Shown here piece by piece: positions 1-7,765 of a stretch of 42,224 nucleotides of DNA; positions within the stretch are counted from its first letter, which is position 1; every line of letters begins with the position of its first letter. This DNA is from an uncultured Collinsella sp. GTDB lineage: Bacteria; Actinomycetota; Coriobacteriia; Coriobacteriales; Coriobacteriaceae. Location: positions 1 to 42,224 of the forward strand of contig CAUACA010000018.1 in the NCBI GenBank assembly GCA_958427355.1, in the 5' to 3' direction. Below the pieces are notes generated by a model. That model was not told the DNA's origin. It was given only the letters and a program-made list of their open reading frames with translations, and made no database searches. A program made the position numbers and the translations under genes.

Positions 1-49
1 TCACGAGCGGGGGCTCCTATCTTTTTAGTGCCCTCGGATTGGGTCATAG

Positions 50-202
50 TGTCTGACCGGCGAGCGTCCCTGTACCCGCTATCGCCGCATTAAGGTGGAG
101 TATTTGGACGAGAACTTTGTCCACCGCATCAAAAACTTCTCGGGCTACACCGCCGAGATCATCCAGCACGAAATCGACCACTGCTGCGGAATCGTTATTT
201 AG
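50..202 (+). pseudogene. Remnant of a peptide deformylase (C-terminal third)
   Basis: The frame ending in TAG at 200-202 encodes LTGERP (from 53), then KVEYLDE, and IIQHEIDHCCGIVI at the end. This matches the C-terminal third of clostridial and coriobacterial peptide deformylases, including the metal-binding motif 3 (QHEIDH). Upstream in the same frame there are stops at 26-28 and 47-49, and neither the EGCLS motif 2 nor motif 1 can be read in any frame nearby. The window starts too close to exclude a frameshift in a longer gene. I read it as a decayed or truncated gene. A second, full-length but motif-degenerate deformylase homologue lies at 8976-9395. Confidence 0.6.
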
Positions 203-216
203 TTCCACCGATTCAA

Positions 217-254
217 GAAAGCTCCCTGCAGCCAAGCAACTGCAGGGAGCTTTC
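217..254. terminator. Bidirectional stem-loop between deformylase remnant and aminotransferase
   Basis: A perfect 15-bp inverted repeat (217-231 with 240-254, arm GAAAGCTCCCTGCAG) with an 8-nt loop lies between two convergent reading frames. The T-tract is weak on both strands, so termination is likely but may be only partial. Confidence 0.7.
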
Positions 255-276
255 GATTGTATAGAGCCTCTATCCC

Positions 277-1797
277 TTAGCTTTGACGGTAATGATCGAA
301 GAAGTCGGCGAGGTCTTCGAGCGACTCTTTGAGCACTTCCATGCGCGGCAGGTACACGATGCGGAAGTGATCGGGCTCGGCCCAGTTAAAGCCGCCGCCG
401 CGCGTGATCAGAATCTTCTTCTCGTGCAGCAGGTCGAGGGCAAACTGCTCGTCATCGGTGATGTTGAACTTCTTAACATCCATCTTGGGGAAGATATAGA
501 ACGCCGCGCGCGGCTTGACCACCGAGATGCCATCGATCTTGTTGAGTGCCTCATACACAAAGTTGCGCTGCTCGTAGACACGACCGCCGGGACGGATGTA
601 GTCGTTGACCGACTGATGGCCACCGAGCGCCGTCTGGACGATCGACTGGGCCGGCACGTTGGAGCACAGGCGCATGTTAGAGAGCATGTTGATACCCATA
701 ATGAAGTCGCTCATGCAGCGCTGGTTGCCCGAAAGCACCATCCAGCCAATACGATAGCCCGCGATCATGTGCGACTTGGAAAGGCCGCTAAAGGTAACGC
801 AGGGCAGATCGGGAGCGAGCGAGGCAATCGAGACGTGCTCGTAGCCGTCCATGCACAGACGGTCGTAGATCTCATCGGCAAAGATCATCAGCTGATGCCT
901 GCGCGCAACCTCGACGATGCCCTCGAGCACCTCGCGCGGGTAGACCGAGCCCGTGGGGTTGTTGGGGTTGATGATGACGAGGGCCTTGGTCGCGCTCGTG
1001 ATCTTGGACTCCATATCCTCCAGGTCGGGATACCAATCCGCCTGCTCATCGCATAGATAGTGCACGGGATGACCGCCGGCGAGGGTTGCGCACGCCGTCC
1101 AGAGCGGATAGTCGGGGCTGGGGATCAAAATCTCGTCGCCATTGTCGAGCAGAGCGTTCATCGAAAGCTGAATGAGTTCGGACACGCCGTTGCCCGTGTA
1201 GATATGCTCCATCTGAACATTGGGCAGGCCCTTGATCTGCGAATACTGCATGATCGCCTTGCGCGCAGAGAACAGGCCGCGCGAGTTGGAATAGCCTTCG
1301 CAGTCGGGCAGCTGCTGGCGCATGTCCTTGATAACCTCGTCGGGCGTGCGGAAACCGAAGGGCGCCGGGTTGCCGATATTGAGCTTGAGGATGCGCTCGC
1401 CCTCGTCCTCCATACGGGCAGCCTCGTCGACGACGGGACCGCGCACGTCATACAGGACGTTATCAAGCTTGGTGGATTTAGAAAAAGTACGCATGGTGGT
1501 GCTCCTTGGAATTTGAGCTGAGGGATGGGGTTCGGGCTTGGAATCGTTGCGGGGTGATGATGCCTCGCCTTGATCGGCGTCGCCGGCGAGCAGCCAGGTA
1601 ACATCGACCTCCAAAATGCGGGCGAGCAGCTCTGCCACATCGCGCCGCGGGATCGTCTTGCCGCTCACATATTGGCTCATCTGACTCTTGCCGAGTTTTT
1701 TGCCGAGCATCTCCGATGCGCGGATTACGTCCGACTGGCGAACGTCGCGATCGGACATAGTCTGTCGTAGGCGATCGCTAAACGTCTCTTGGGCCAC
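277..1797 (-). CDS. XRE-type HTH domain fused to alanine-type class I aminotransferase
   Basis: A 506-residue protein. Residues about 5-65 form a Cro/CI-like helix-turn-helix with the pattern SQMSQYVSGKTIPRRD. Residues 70-100 are a Ser/Pro-rich linker. From about residue 102 there is a complete fold-type I PLP aminotransferase resembling AlaA/AlaT, with NPNNPTG near 277-283, the ADEIYD aspartate near 308 and Schiff-base lysine near 341 in SGLSKSHMIAG. The likely activity is transamination of pyruvate/alanine with glutamate. The GTG start at 1797 is chosen because AAGGAGG lies 6 nt upstream; the longer ATG at 1836 has no ribosome site and would run through the operator. An internal ATG at 1494 has its own AAGGAG at 8 nt and would give a stand-alone 405-residue enzyme. 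The gene is probably self-regulated through the boxes at 1818-1900. Substrate specificity is inferred. Confidence 0.88.
   Translation of the reverse strand: MAQETFSDRLRQTMSDRDVRQSDVIRASEMLGKKLGKSQMSQYVSGKTIPRRDVAELLARILEVDVTWLLAGDADQGEASSPRNDSKPEPHPSAQIPRSTTMRTFSKSTKLDNVLYDVRGPVVDEAARMEDEGERILKLNIGNPAPFGFRTPDEVIKDMRQQLPDCEGYSNSRGLFSARKAIMQYSQIKGLPNVQMEHIYTGNGVSELIQLSMNALLDNGDEILIPSPDYPLWTACATLAGGHPVHYLCDEQADWYPDLEDMESKITSATKALVIINPNNPTGSVYPREVLEGIVEVARRHQLMIFADEIYDRLCMDGYEHVSIASLAPDLPCVTFSGLSKSHMIAGYRIGWMVLSGNQRCMSDFIMGINMLSNMRLCSNVPAQSIVQTALGGHQSVNDYIRPGGRVYEQRNFVYEALNKIDGISVVKPRAAFYIFPKMDVKKFNITDDEQFALDLLHEKKILITRGGGFNWAEPDHFRIVYLPRMEVLKESLEDLADFFDHYRQS
1494..1507 (-). promoter_or_regulatory. 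Internal ribosome-binding site and start inside the HTH-aminotransferase gene
   Basis: On the minus strand AAGGAG (1507-1502) precedes an in-frame ATG (1494-1492) by 7-8 nt, exactly at the boundary between linker and aminotransferase (MRTFSKSTKL). The site could direct synthesis of the enzyme without the HTH domain, or be a relic of a separate gene before fusion. Confidence 0.5.
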
Positions 1798-1817
1798 TAG
1801 AACCTCCTTGCTGGCAA

Positions 1818-1900
1818 AGTTCAATTTATAGAACACGAATTGAACCAGAGTTCAATTTAGCAAGCAGTATAGCGCCGTGCCTCATTCGAAAGTTCAATTT
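1818..1900. promoter_or_regulatory. Operator array of AGTTCAATTT boxes upstream of the HTH-aminotransferase
   Basis: Three direct copies of AGTTCAATTT start at 1818, 1849 and 1891. The distances of 31 and 42 bp are close to three and four helical turns. An inverted AATTGAAC at 1838-1845 forms a perfect 8-bp dyad with the middle copy (4-bp spacer). On the minus strand the boxes overlap a TTGAAC / TATAAA promoter-like pair with a longish spacer of about 19 bp. The likely ligand is the HTH domain of the adjacent gene (inference). Confidence 0.6.
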
Positions 1901-1959
1901 CATAAGAAAACGTACCGAACTCCGAGATTTGCCCAAAGCGGACAATAACGTGCACACGT

Positions 1960-2817
1960 TTAGAGGTATTCAAGGAATCGAGCGGCGGCAAGCGAAACAT
2001 CAGCCGTGCGATATATCGCATTGATCTGCCGATGGGGATGCCCCTCGAGCGGGCGCACGGCAACATCGAACTGGCAGCGGCGCAAGATGAGCGCCGGAAG
2101 AATGCTCACGCCCAGACCGTCCTCGACCATGGCCATAATCGCATAATCATCCCAGGTCGACAGCTTAGAGCGCACCGCCAGGCCCGCGCGGCGAAACAGC
2201 GGCGTAATCTCGTCGTCGCTACCGCGTTCCAGCAGAATAAACTGCTCGTTGGCCAAATCGGCAAGGGAAACGACCTCCGCGGTGGCAAGCGAGGAGTCCG
2301 CTGGCACCACGGCCATCAACTCATCTTGCACCAACGGCCGCGACGCCATGCCGGCGCCGCGTGGTTCGCGCGGAATAAAGCCCAGGTCGCAGCGACCTTC
2401 CGCCACCCATTGCTCAATCTCGGAGTAATCACCCATCAGCAGCTCGTAATCGACGTCCGGGTGATCGGCGCGAAAGCGCGCAATCACCGGCGGCAGCACG
2501 TGGGTCGCCACGCTCGAAAATGTACCGATGCAGATTTTGCCGCGCATGAGCCCACGCATCTCATCCACCCGTCGCTGCAAGCGAGTGAATTCCTCGCATA
2601 ACGCCTCAACAGCCGGCATAACTTGCCGCCCGTCGGCAGAAAGCACTACGCCCTCGCGGCTTCTATCAAGCACTTTAAAGCCCCAGTCGGCCTCAAGATC
2701 GGCCACCATACGGCTCACGCCCGACTGCGAATAGCTCAGCCGCTCGGCGGCGCGCGTAAAACTGCCGGCGCGCACGGTCTCGAGTAGGACCTGCATCTTT
2801 TGAACATTCGTTTCCAC
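1960..2817 (-). CDS. LysR-family transcriptional regulator
   Basis: A 285-residue LysR-type regulator. The N-terminal winged HTH (about residues 3-62) carries SFTRAAERLSYSQSGVSRMVADLE, and residues about 85-285 form the periplasmic-binding-protein-like effector domain. The GTG start at 2817 has GGAGGGG 4 nt upstream; a longer frame from 2838 lacks one. It is transcribed divergently from the EamA exporter at 2936 with a dyad between them, the usual LysR arrangement, so control of that exporter is likely. The effector is unknown. Confidence 0.9.
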   Translation of the reverse strand: METNVQKMQVLLETVRAGSFTRAAERLSYSQSGVSRMVADLEADWGFKVLDRSREGVVLSADGRQVMPAVEALCEEFTRLQRRVDEMRGLMRGKICIGTFSSVATHVLPPVIARFRADHPDVDYELLMGDYSEIEQWVAEGRCDLGFIPREPRGAGMASRPLVQDELMAVVPADSSLATAEVVSLADLANEQFILLERGSDDEITPLFRRAGLAVRSKLSTWDDYAIMAMVEDGLGVSILPALILRRCQFDVAVRPLEGHPHRQINAIYRTADVSLAAARFLEYL

Positions 2818-2889
2818 GGCACCCCTCCACATATGCATGAGCTTTTGTCATGTTATCTATGAATTATATTCGCTTTTCTTCTATAGCCA

Positions 2890-2906
2890 GTTCACCCATA
2901 GTGAAC
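2890..2906. promoter_or_regulatory. Dyad operator in the LysR/EamA divergent region
   Basis: GTTCAC-ccata-GTGAAC is a perfect 6-bp inverted repeat with a 5-bp spacer. It includes the T-N11-A pattern typical of LysR sites and lies 30 bp upstream of the exporter start. Confidence 0.6.
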
Positions 2907-2935
2907 ATGCTCGGATATAGAGGGGATTTCAGCGC

Positions 2936-3847
2936 ATGAACAACGGACTGTTTACGTACTTAGCAGCATTGCTATTGTTTGGCTCCAACGGCATCATCGC
3001 CGCTGCCATTGCGCTGCCGAGCTCCGATATCGTGCTACTGCGCACGTTTTTGGGCGCACTCTCGCTTGTCACCATCCTCGCCGTCACCCAACGCCATAAG
3101 CTGCAGGCGCCATCCCGCCCCCGCGAAGCCGCAGCCCTCCTCCTCTCGGGAGCCGCGCTGGGCGCCAGCTGGATTTTTCTGTTCCGCGCCTACCAGACGA
3201 TTGGCGTCGGCGTATCCTCGCTGCTGTACTACTGCGGCCCCATCATCGTCATGGCGCTCTCCCCGCTCATCTTTGGCGAAAAGCTGACCGGCAGCAAAAT
3301 CGCCGGCTTTATCGCCGTCGCCTGCGGTGCTTTTCTCATTGCGGCACAAGGTCTAGGCGGCAATATGCCCATTGCGGGTATCGCTTGCGGCATCGCCTCG
3401 GCATTTTGCTATGCGCTGATGGTCATCGCCAGCAAGGGCGCGCCGCACATCGAGGGCCTCGAGAACTCCGCGCTCCAGGTGAGCGCCGCCTTTGTGACCG
3501 CGCTGGTCCTCACGCTCATCACGCAGGGCGCCCCCTCGTTCCTGTCCGCCGGCGTCGCCGCCAATATTGATTGGCGCGCCGTCGCTATGCTCGGCGTCGT
3601 CAACACCGGCATCGGTTGCCTGCTCTACTTTAGCGCTGTCGCCAAGCTGCCCGTCCAGACCGTTGCGGTCGTCGGCTACCTCGAGCCGCTTTCGGCCGTC
3701 GTGTTCTCGGCCGTCCTTTTGGGCGAAGTCATAACACCGGTCCGCCTGATGGGCGCCGCGCTTATCATCGGCGGCGCGCTCTTTTGCGAATTCGCCGGCA
3801 AAAGCGCAGGCGCCAAGGCTGGCATAGCCCAGACAGCACGTGCTTAA
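2936..3847 (+). CDS. EamA/DMT-superfamily transporter
   Basis: A 303-residue protein with about ten hydrophobic helices in two EamA repeats (roughly residues 5-135 and 148-288). The second repeat has the family-like ending GYLEPLSAVVFSAVLLGE. This superfamily exports small metabolites, amino acids or drugs across the cytoplasmic membrane; the substrate cannot be read from sequence. GAGGGG lies about 8 nt before the ATG. The divergent LysR gene suggests induction by a related metabolite. Confidence 0.88.
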   Translation: MNNGLFTYLAALLLFGSNGIIAAAIALPSSDIVLLRTFLGALSLVTILAVTQRHKLQAPSRPREAAALLLSGAALGASWIFLFRAYQTIGVGVSSLLYYCGPIIVMALSPLIFGEKLTGSKIAGFIAVACGAFLIAAQGLGGNMPIAGIACGIASAFCYALMVIASKGAPHIEGLENSALQVSAAFVTALVLTLITQGAPSFLSAGVAANIDWRAVAMLGVVNTGIGCLLYFSAVAKLPVQTVAVVGYLEPLSAVVFSAVLLGEVITPVRLMGAALIIGGALFCEFAGKSAGAKAGIAQTARA

Positions 3848-3881
3848 AAGCCCCTGCTTTGAAATGCTACCTGCGTACATA

Positions 3882-3905
3882 AATAATCCTCAGCTGGGGA
3901 TTATT
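3882..3905. repeat. 24-bp near-perfect palindrome after the EamA gene
   Basis: AATAATCC (3882-3889) pairs with GGATTATT (3898-3905) around a central CAGCTG. No T-run follows, so it could be a terminator or an operator for the kup region. Confidence 0.5.
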
Positions 3906-3960
3906 GTCTAAAATAACCTGATGTGCCAAACTGCTCTTGTATGTATAAAGACGGCATAAA

Positions 3961-3985
3961 GGTTATCTGTCCTAGACGGATAACC
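3961..3985. promoter_or_regulatory. Palindrome immediately upstream of the kup ribosome-binding site
   Basis: GGTTATC (3961-3967) pairs with GATAACC (3979-3985), and GTC-cta-GAC extends the dyad toward the centre. It ends 8 nt before the Shine-Dalgarno sequence. It could be an operator, or an mRNA hairpin affecting kup translation. Confidence 0.5.
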
Positions 3986-4005
3986 GGATGTCCAAGGGAG
4001 TCCAC

Positions 4006-6237
4006 GTGGCACATAACAAACTGGAGGCAAGCCCCCAAGATCAGCGTGGTCAAGGCGGGCACGGAGCCATCCCCCTCTCCGCTGGCATGCTACTCGTTAC
4101 GCTCGGCGTCGTCTACGGCGACATCGGCACGAGCCCCATGTACACCATGAAATCAATCGTCGCCAACAACGGCGGCATCGGTACCGTCAGCGAGGACATG
4201 ATCTTAGGAGCGCTTTCGCTCGTCATCTGGACCATGACGCTCGTGACCACGGTCAAGTACGTGGTTATCGCCATGAAGGCCGATAACCACAACGAGGGCG
4301 GCATCTTCGCCCTGTTTAGCTTGGTGCGCAAAGTGGCGCCGTGGCTGATCCTTCCCGCCATGATCGGCGGCGCGGCGCTGCTCGCCGACGGCATCCTCAC
4401 CCCCGCCGTCACGGTTACCACGGCCATCGAGGGCTTGCGCACTATCGAGTGGGGCCATGCGCTTTTGGGTGACGGCCAGACCAACGTCATCATCATCACC
4501 ATCATCATTATCTGTGGCCTGTTTGCCATGCAGCGCGCCGGCACCTCGTCGATCGGCAAGCTGTTCGGCCCGCTCATGACGCTGTGGTTCCTGTTCTTGG
4601 CTGGCGCCGGCCTGTTCAACATGCTCGGCAACCTGTCCATCCTACGCGCGCTCAACCCCATCCGCGGCATCATGTTCCTGTTCTCGCCCATCAACCACTC
4701 GGGCATCATGGTGCTCGGCTTCGTCTTCCTGTCGACGACCGGCGCCGAGGCGCTCTATTCGGACATGGGCCACGTGGGCAAGGCTAACATCTATGCATCC
4801 TGGCCGTTTGTTAAGGCGGCCCTTATCCTCAACTATCTGGGTCAAGGAGCTTGGCTGCTCGCCAATAACTCCAACCCCCAGATGCTCGCGATGGATATCG
4901 TCAACCCGTTCTATATGATGCTCCCCGAGCCCCTGCGCCCCTTTGCCATCGTGCTTTCGGCCGTAGCGGCCATCATCGCCTCGCAGGCGCTCATCACCGG
5001 CTCGTTCTCGCTGGTATCCGAGGCAACCCGTCTCAATCTCATGCCGCATCTGCGCATCCACTACCCCAGCGACACCAAGGGCCAACTCTATATTCCGCTC
5101 GTCAACAACATCATGTGGGTCGGCTGTATCTTCATCGTGCTGCTATTCCAAAACTCCGAGCGCATGGAGAGCGCCTACGGCCTCGCCATTACCGTGACCA
5201 TGCTCATGACCACGACGCTTTTGACGAGCTACATCGCCGGCATCCTCAAACACAAGCTGGGCGCCTGCGTCTTCGCCCTGCTCTTTGGTGCCATTGAGCT
5301 GTGCTTCTTCGCTTCGTGCCTCACCATGTTCTTTGACGGCGGCTATGTGATGATCTTCTTGGCCTCGTTGCTGTTTGGCCTTATGTACGTGTGGCGCCGC
5401 GGCACCGCCATCGAGCGCACGCAGACGATCCTGCTGCCCGTCTCCAAGTACATTGACCAGCTCGGCCGCCTGCGCAACGACAAGACCTACCCCGTGCTCG
5501 CCGACAATCTGGTGTTCCTTACCAACAGTCCCGACCCGCTCACGCTCGACCGCGACGTGCTCTACTCCATCTTGGATAAGCATCCCAAGCGCGCCAAGGC
5601 ATACTGGTTCATCAACGTGCATGTCACCGATGAGCCCTATACGCACGAGTATTCCGTCGAGACCTTTGGCACAGACTTCCTATTCCGCGTGCGCTTGGAC
5701 CTGGGCTTTAAGGTCAATCAACGCATCAACGCCTACCTGCGCCAGATCGTTGGCGACCTGATGGCATCGGGTGAGTTGCCGCCGCAGCATCACACCTACT
5801 CCATCTACGAGACACGCGGCAACGTGGGCGACTTCCGTTTTTGTATGCTGCGCAAGATGCTTGCCCCCGAAACGGACATCAACCGCAACGACCATCGCGT
5901 CATGGCCATCAAGTACGCCGTCCGCCGCGCCTGCGGAAGCCCGGCACGTTGGTATGGTCTCGAGAACTCGGCCATCATCATTGAGTACGTACCGCTCTTT
6001 GCTCGCATGCGCCCGGCCGTCAAACTTGTGCGCACCCAGGTGCCACTCGAGGTTCAGATCGAAGAGGCCGAGGAAATGGAAGTCGACATCTTCTCGGACG
6101 ACTTGGTCAATGGCAACGAGGCCGGTAGGGACATGAACGTCGATCCCACCGAGCTGCTCGAGAGCGTCGCCGATACGCCCGAACAGCAACAGCTCGACGG
6201 CCTCGAGAGCGAACAGCTCAACGACGCCAACTTCTAG
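4006..6237 (+). CDS. kup: Low-affinity potassium uptake protein Kup
   Basis: A 743-residue protein of the KUP/HAK/KT family, which imports K+ with protons across the cytoplasmic membrane. The N-terminal family signature GVVYGDIGTSPMYT lies at about residues 35-48, followed by about twelve membrane helices to residue 455 and a long cytoplasmic domain rich in acidic residues at its end. Other family features are NEGGIFALFSL and ADGILTPAVTVTTAIEG. The GTG start at 4006 has AAGGGAG 6 nt upstream; an ATG at 3988 would precede that site. A palindrome just upstream may control it. The downstream terminator appears to have been split by the IS element at 6276. Confidence 0.95.
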   Translation: MAHNKLEASPQDQRGQGGHGAIPLSAGMLLVTLGVVYGDIGTSPMYTMKSIVANNGGIGTVSEDMILGALSLVIWTMTLVTTVKYVVIAMKADNHNEGGIFALFSLVRKVAPWLILPAMIGGAALLADGILTPAVTVTTAIEGLRTIEWGHALLGDGQTNVIIITIIIICGLFAMQRAGTSSIGKLFGPLMTLWFLFLAGAGLFNMLGNLSILRALNPIRGIMFLFSPINHSGIMVLGFVFLSTTGAEALYSDMGHVGKANIYASWPFVKAALILNYLGQGAWLLANNSNPQMLAMDIVNPFYMMLPEPLRPFAIVLSAVAAIIASQALITGSFSLVSEATRLNLMPHLRIHYPSDTKGQLYIPLVNNIMWVGCIFIVLLFQNSERMESAYGLAITVTMLMTTTLLTSYIAGILKHKLGACVFALLFGAIELCFFASCLTMFFDGGYVMIFLASLLFGLMYVWRRGTAIERTQTILLPVSKYIDQLGRLRNDKTYPVLADNLVFLTNSPDPLTLDRDVLYSILDKHPKRAKAYWFINVHVTDEPYTHEYSVETFGTDFLFRVRLDLGFKVNQRINAYLRQIVGDLMASGELPPQHHTYSIYETRGNVGDFRFCMLRKMLAPETDINRNDHRVMAIKYAVRRACGSPARWYGLENSAIIIEYVPLFARMRPAVKLVRTQVPLEVQIEEAEEMEVDIFSDDLVNGNEAGRDMNVDPTELLESVADTPEQQQLDGLESEQLNDANF

Positions 6238-6281
6238 CGCCGTCACCCATCGACGACAGCGCCCCTGCACCTCACTGAACT

Positions 6282-6315
6282 GCCTCCCATTTCTTGGACA
6301 CGAGAAATGGGAGGC
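6282..6315 (+). promoter_or_regulatory. Hairpin in the IS left end that hides the orfA ribosome site and resembles a terminator
   Basis: GCCTCCCATTTCT (6282-6294) pairs perfectly over 13 bp with 6303-6315, followed by TTTTT. The right arm contains GGGAGG, the Shine-Dalgarno sequence for the ATG at 6321. Transcripts entering from kup would therefore terminate here or have the ribosome site masked. Confidence 0.7.
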
Positions 6316-6320
6316 TTTTT

Positions 6321-6812
6321 ATGCGTGTCGACTTGAGGGTGAAGCACGACATCGAGGCCAGGAAGGCGGCGATCGAGCTCTTCGAGCGAGGCCACGGCTC
6401 CGAGTCGGCGGCGAAGGCGCTGTCGGTCCCGCGCGACACCGTGAGACAATGGCTCTACGTATACCGGTCGTTCGGAAGCGAGGTGCTGCTATCCATGGAC
6501 GGCAAGCAGGCCAGGTACACATATGAGCAGAAGGTCGCCGCCGCCTCGGCCGTGGTCGACGGCGGCATGGGCAAGCGGGACGCCATGGAGGCGTTCGGCG
6601 TCATGTCCCTGGCGCCGCTCAAGAGATGGTGCGCGCTCTACCGCGAGGGCGGCGCCGAGGCGCTCAGGCCCAAGCCCAAGGGCCGGCCGAGCGGTTCCAA
6701 GGCGAGGCCGCGCACGCGCGAGCAGGAGCTCGAGGAGCGCTGCCGAAGGCTCGAGACCGAGGTGGCCTACCTAAAAAAATTGCGTGCCCTGGTCGAGAGG
6801 GACGGACTCTGA
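6321..6812 (+). CDS. IS3-family transposase OrfA (HTH subunit)
   Basis: A 163-residue protein with two helix-turn-helix segments (about residues 8-50 and 60-105, the first with AAKALSVPRDTVRQWL) and a C-terminal coiled coil ending in EVAYLKKLRALVERDGL. It recognises the element's ends. GGGAGG lies 6 nt before the ATG but in the stem of the upstream hairpin. The run of seven A at 6773-6779 near its end (LKK) is the slippery site for -1 frameshifting into orfB. Confidence 0.9.
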   Translation: MRVDLRVKHDIEARKAAIELFERGHGSESAAKALSVPRDTVRQWLYVYRSFGSEVLLSMDGKQARYTYEQKVAAASAVVDGGMGKRDAMEAFGVMSLAPLKRWCALYREGGAEALRPKPKGRPSGSKARPRTREQELEERCRRLETEVAYLKKLRALVERDGL

Positions 6813-7684
6813 CCAGGGCGAAGGTCGAGGCCGTGGGCGCCCTGCGCGAAGAGGGGTACGGGCTGGGGTGCCTGCTGGAGTGCGCCGGCCCGGCGAGGTC
6901 GAGCTACTACTACGCGCTGTCGCACCCGAAGGCTCCCACCAGGCCCGAGCTCTGGGAGGCCGCCGCCGAGATATTCTCGCGCACCGCCAACGGGTGCGGC
7001 CACAGGCAGATCGCCATGTGCCTGCGCGCCGAGCAGGGCGTGCGCATAGCCTGCAAGACCGTGCTGAAGATGATGCGCGAGATGGGCATCAGCTGCGGGA
7101 TCCGCCGCGAGACCGACTACCACAGGTACAACTCGTACAGGGGCGTCGTGGGCGAGACGTTCGAGAACGTCATCGGGCGCGACTTCGCCGCCGACGGGCC
7201 GTGGCAGAAGATGGGCACCGACGTCACCGAGTTCAAGCAGCCCTGGGGCAAGGCCTACTTCGCTCCGGTGTACGACTTCGGCAGCAAGGAGATAGTCGCG
7301 TGGTCGACGTCGACCAGCCCGAACATGGCGCAGCAGGCCGAGCTGCTCGACCAGCTGCTGGCGAAGATGCCCGAGGGCGCGACGCCGGTGCTCCACAGCG
7401 ACATGGGCTGGCAGTACCAGCACGCCGCATGGTGCGGGAGGCTGAAGGACGCCGGGATCGTCCAGAGCATGTCCAGAAAGGGAAACTGCATCGACAACGG
7501 CGCCACCGAGCAGGTCTTCGGCCACATGAAGGACGAGTTCTTCCGGGGAAGGACATGGCCCGACTTCGAGTCCTTCAAGGCGGACCTGGACGCGTACGTC
7601 GCCCATTGGAACACGAGGCGGAGGCAGGTTAAACTGAAGGGGCTGACCCCGGAGGAGTTCCGGAACCAGCCCCTTGCGGCGTAG
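6773..7684 (+). CDS. IS3-family transposase OrfB (DDE integrase part, by -1 frameshift)
   Basis: This frame is -1 relative to orfA and is open through 7684. After slippage the fusion reads YLKKIACPGREGRTLTRAKVEAV and continues into an rve-type integrase core. The three catalytic acidic residues appear in GTDVTEF, LHSDMGWQYQ and ATEQVFGHMKDE, and the C-terminus has the usual ending WNTRRRQVKLKGLTPEEFR. The frame has no obvious ribosome site of its own, so expression as an OrfAB fusion is most likely. It looks intact and potentially active. Confidence 0.88.
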   Translation, partial: KKIACPGREGRTLTRAKVEAVGALREEGYGLGCLLECAGPARSSYYYALSHPKAPTRPELWEAAAEIFSRTANGCGHRQIAMCLRAEQGVRIACKTVLKMMREMGISCGIRRETDYHRYNSYRGVVGETFENVIGRDFAADGPWQKMGTDVTEFKQPWGKAYFAPVYDFGSKEIVAWSTSTSPNMAQQAELLDQLLAKMPEGATPVLHSDMGWQYQHAAWCGRLKDAGIVQSMSRKGNCIDNGATEQVFGHMKDEFFRGRTWPDFESFKADLDAYVAHWNTRRRQVKLKGLTPEEFRNQPLAA

Positions 7685-7765
7685 TTCTTATTTAAGCCGT
7701 CCAAGTTTTGGGGTGCAGTTCAACGAGAGACGCAGGGCCGCTTTGCATTGCAGTAAAGCTAACGG

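Larger units (their letters stand above)
6276..7722 (+). mobile_element. IS3-family insertion sequence, IS150-group-like
   Basis: A 1447-bp element with terminal inverted repeats TGAACTGC... (6276-6300 and 7698-7722 reversed) that match at 19 of 25 positions and begin with the family's TG. It carries two overlapping frames, orfA with HTH domains and orfB with the DDE integrase core, joined by a run of seven A. Frequent AGG arginine codons differ from the CGC-rich host genes, pointing to recent acquisition. No target-site duplication of 3-5 bp is evident (flanks CTCAC and ACGAG). Confidence 0.9.
6259..7741 (+). terminator. Probable kup terminator split by the IS insertion
   Basis: The left arm GCGCCCCTGC (6259-6268) and right arm GCAGGGCCGC (7732-7741) are complementary at 9 of 10 positions, and the right arm is followed by CTTTGC. 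The IS lies between them, in what would have been the loop. This is a reconstruction; a homologous locus without the element would test it. Confidence 0.5.

Noticed and set aside
3035..3349. Long open frames opposite or shifted to real genes throughout the window
   Set aside because: They arise from high-GC codon use, lack ribosome sites and recognisable domains, and overlap clear genes; the same applies to similar frames elsewhere.
6271..7727. Target-site duplication around the IS element
   Set aside because: Flanks CTCAC and ACGAG do not match over 3-5 bp; only AC is found near both ends.
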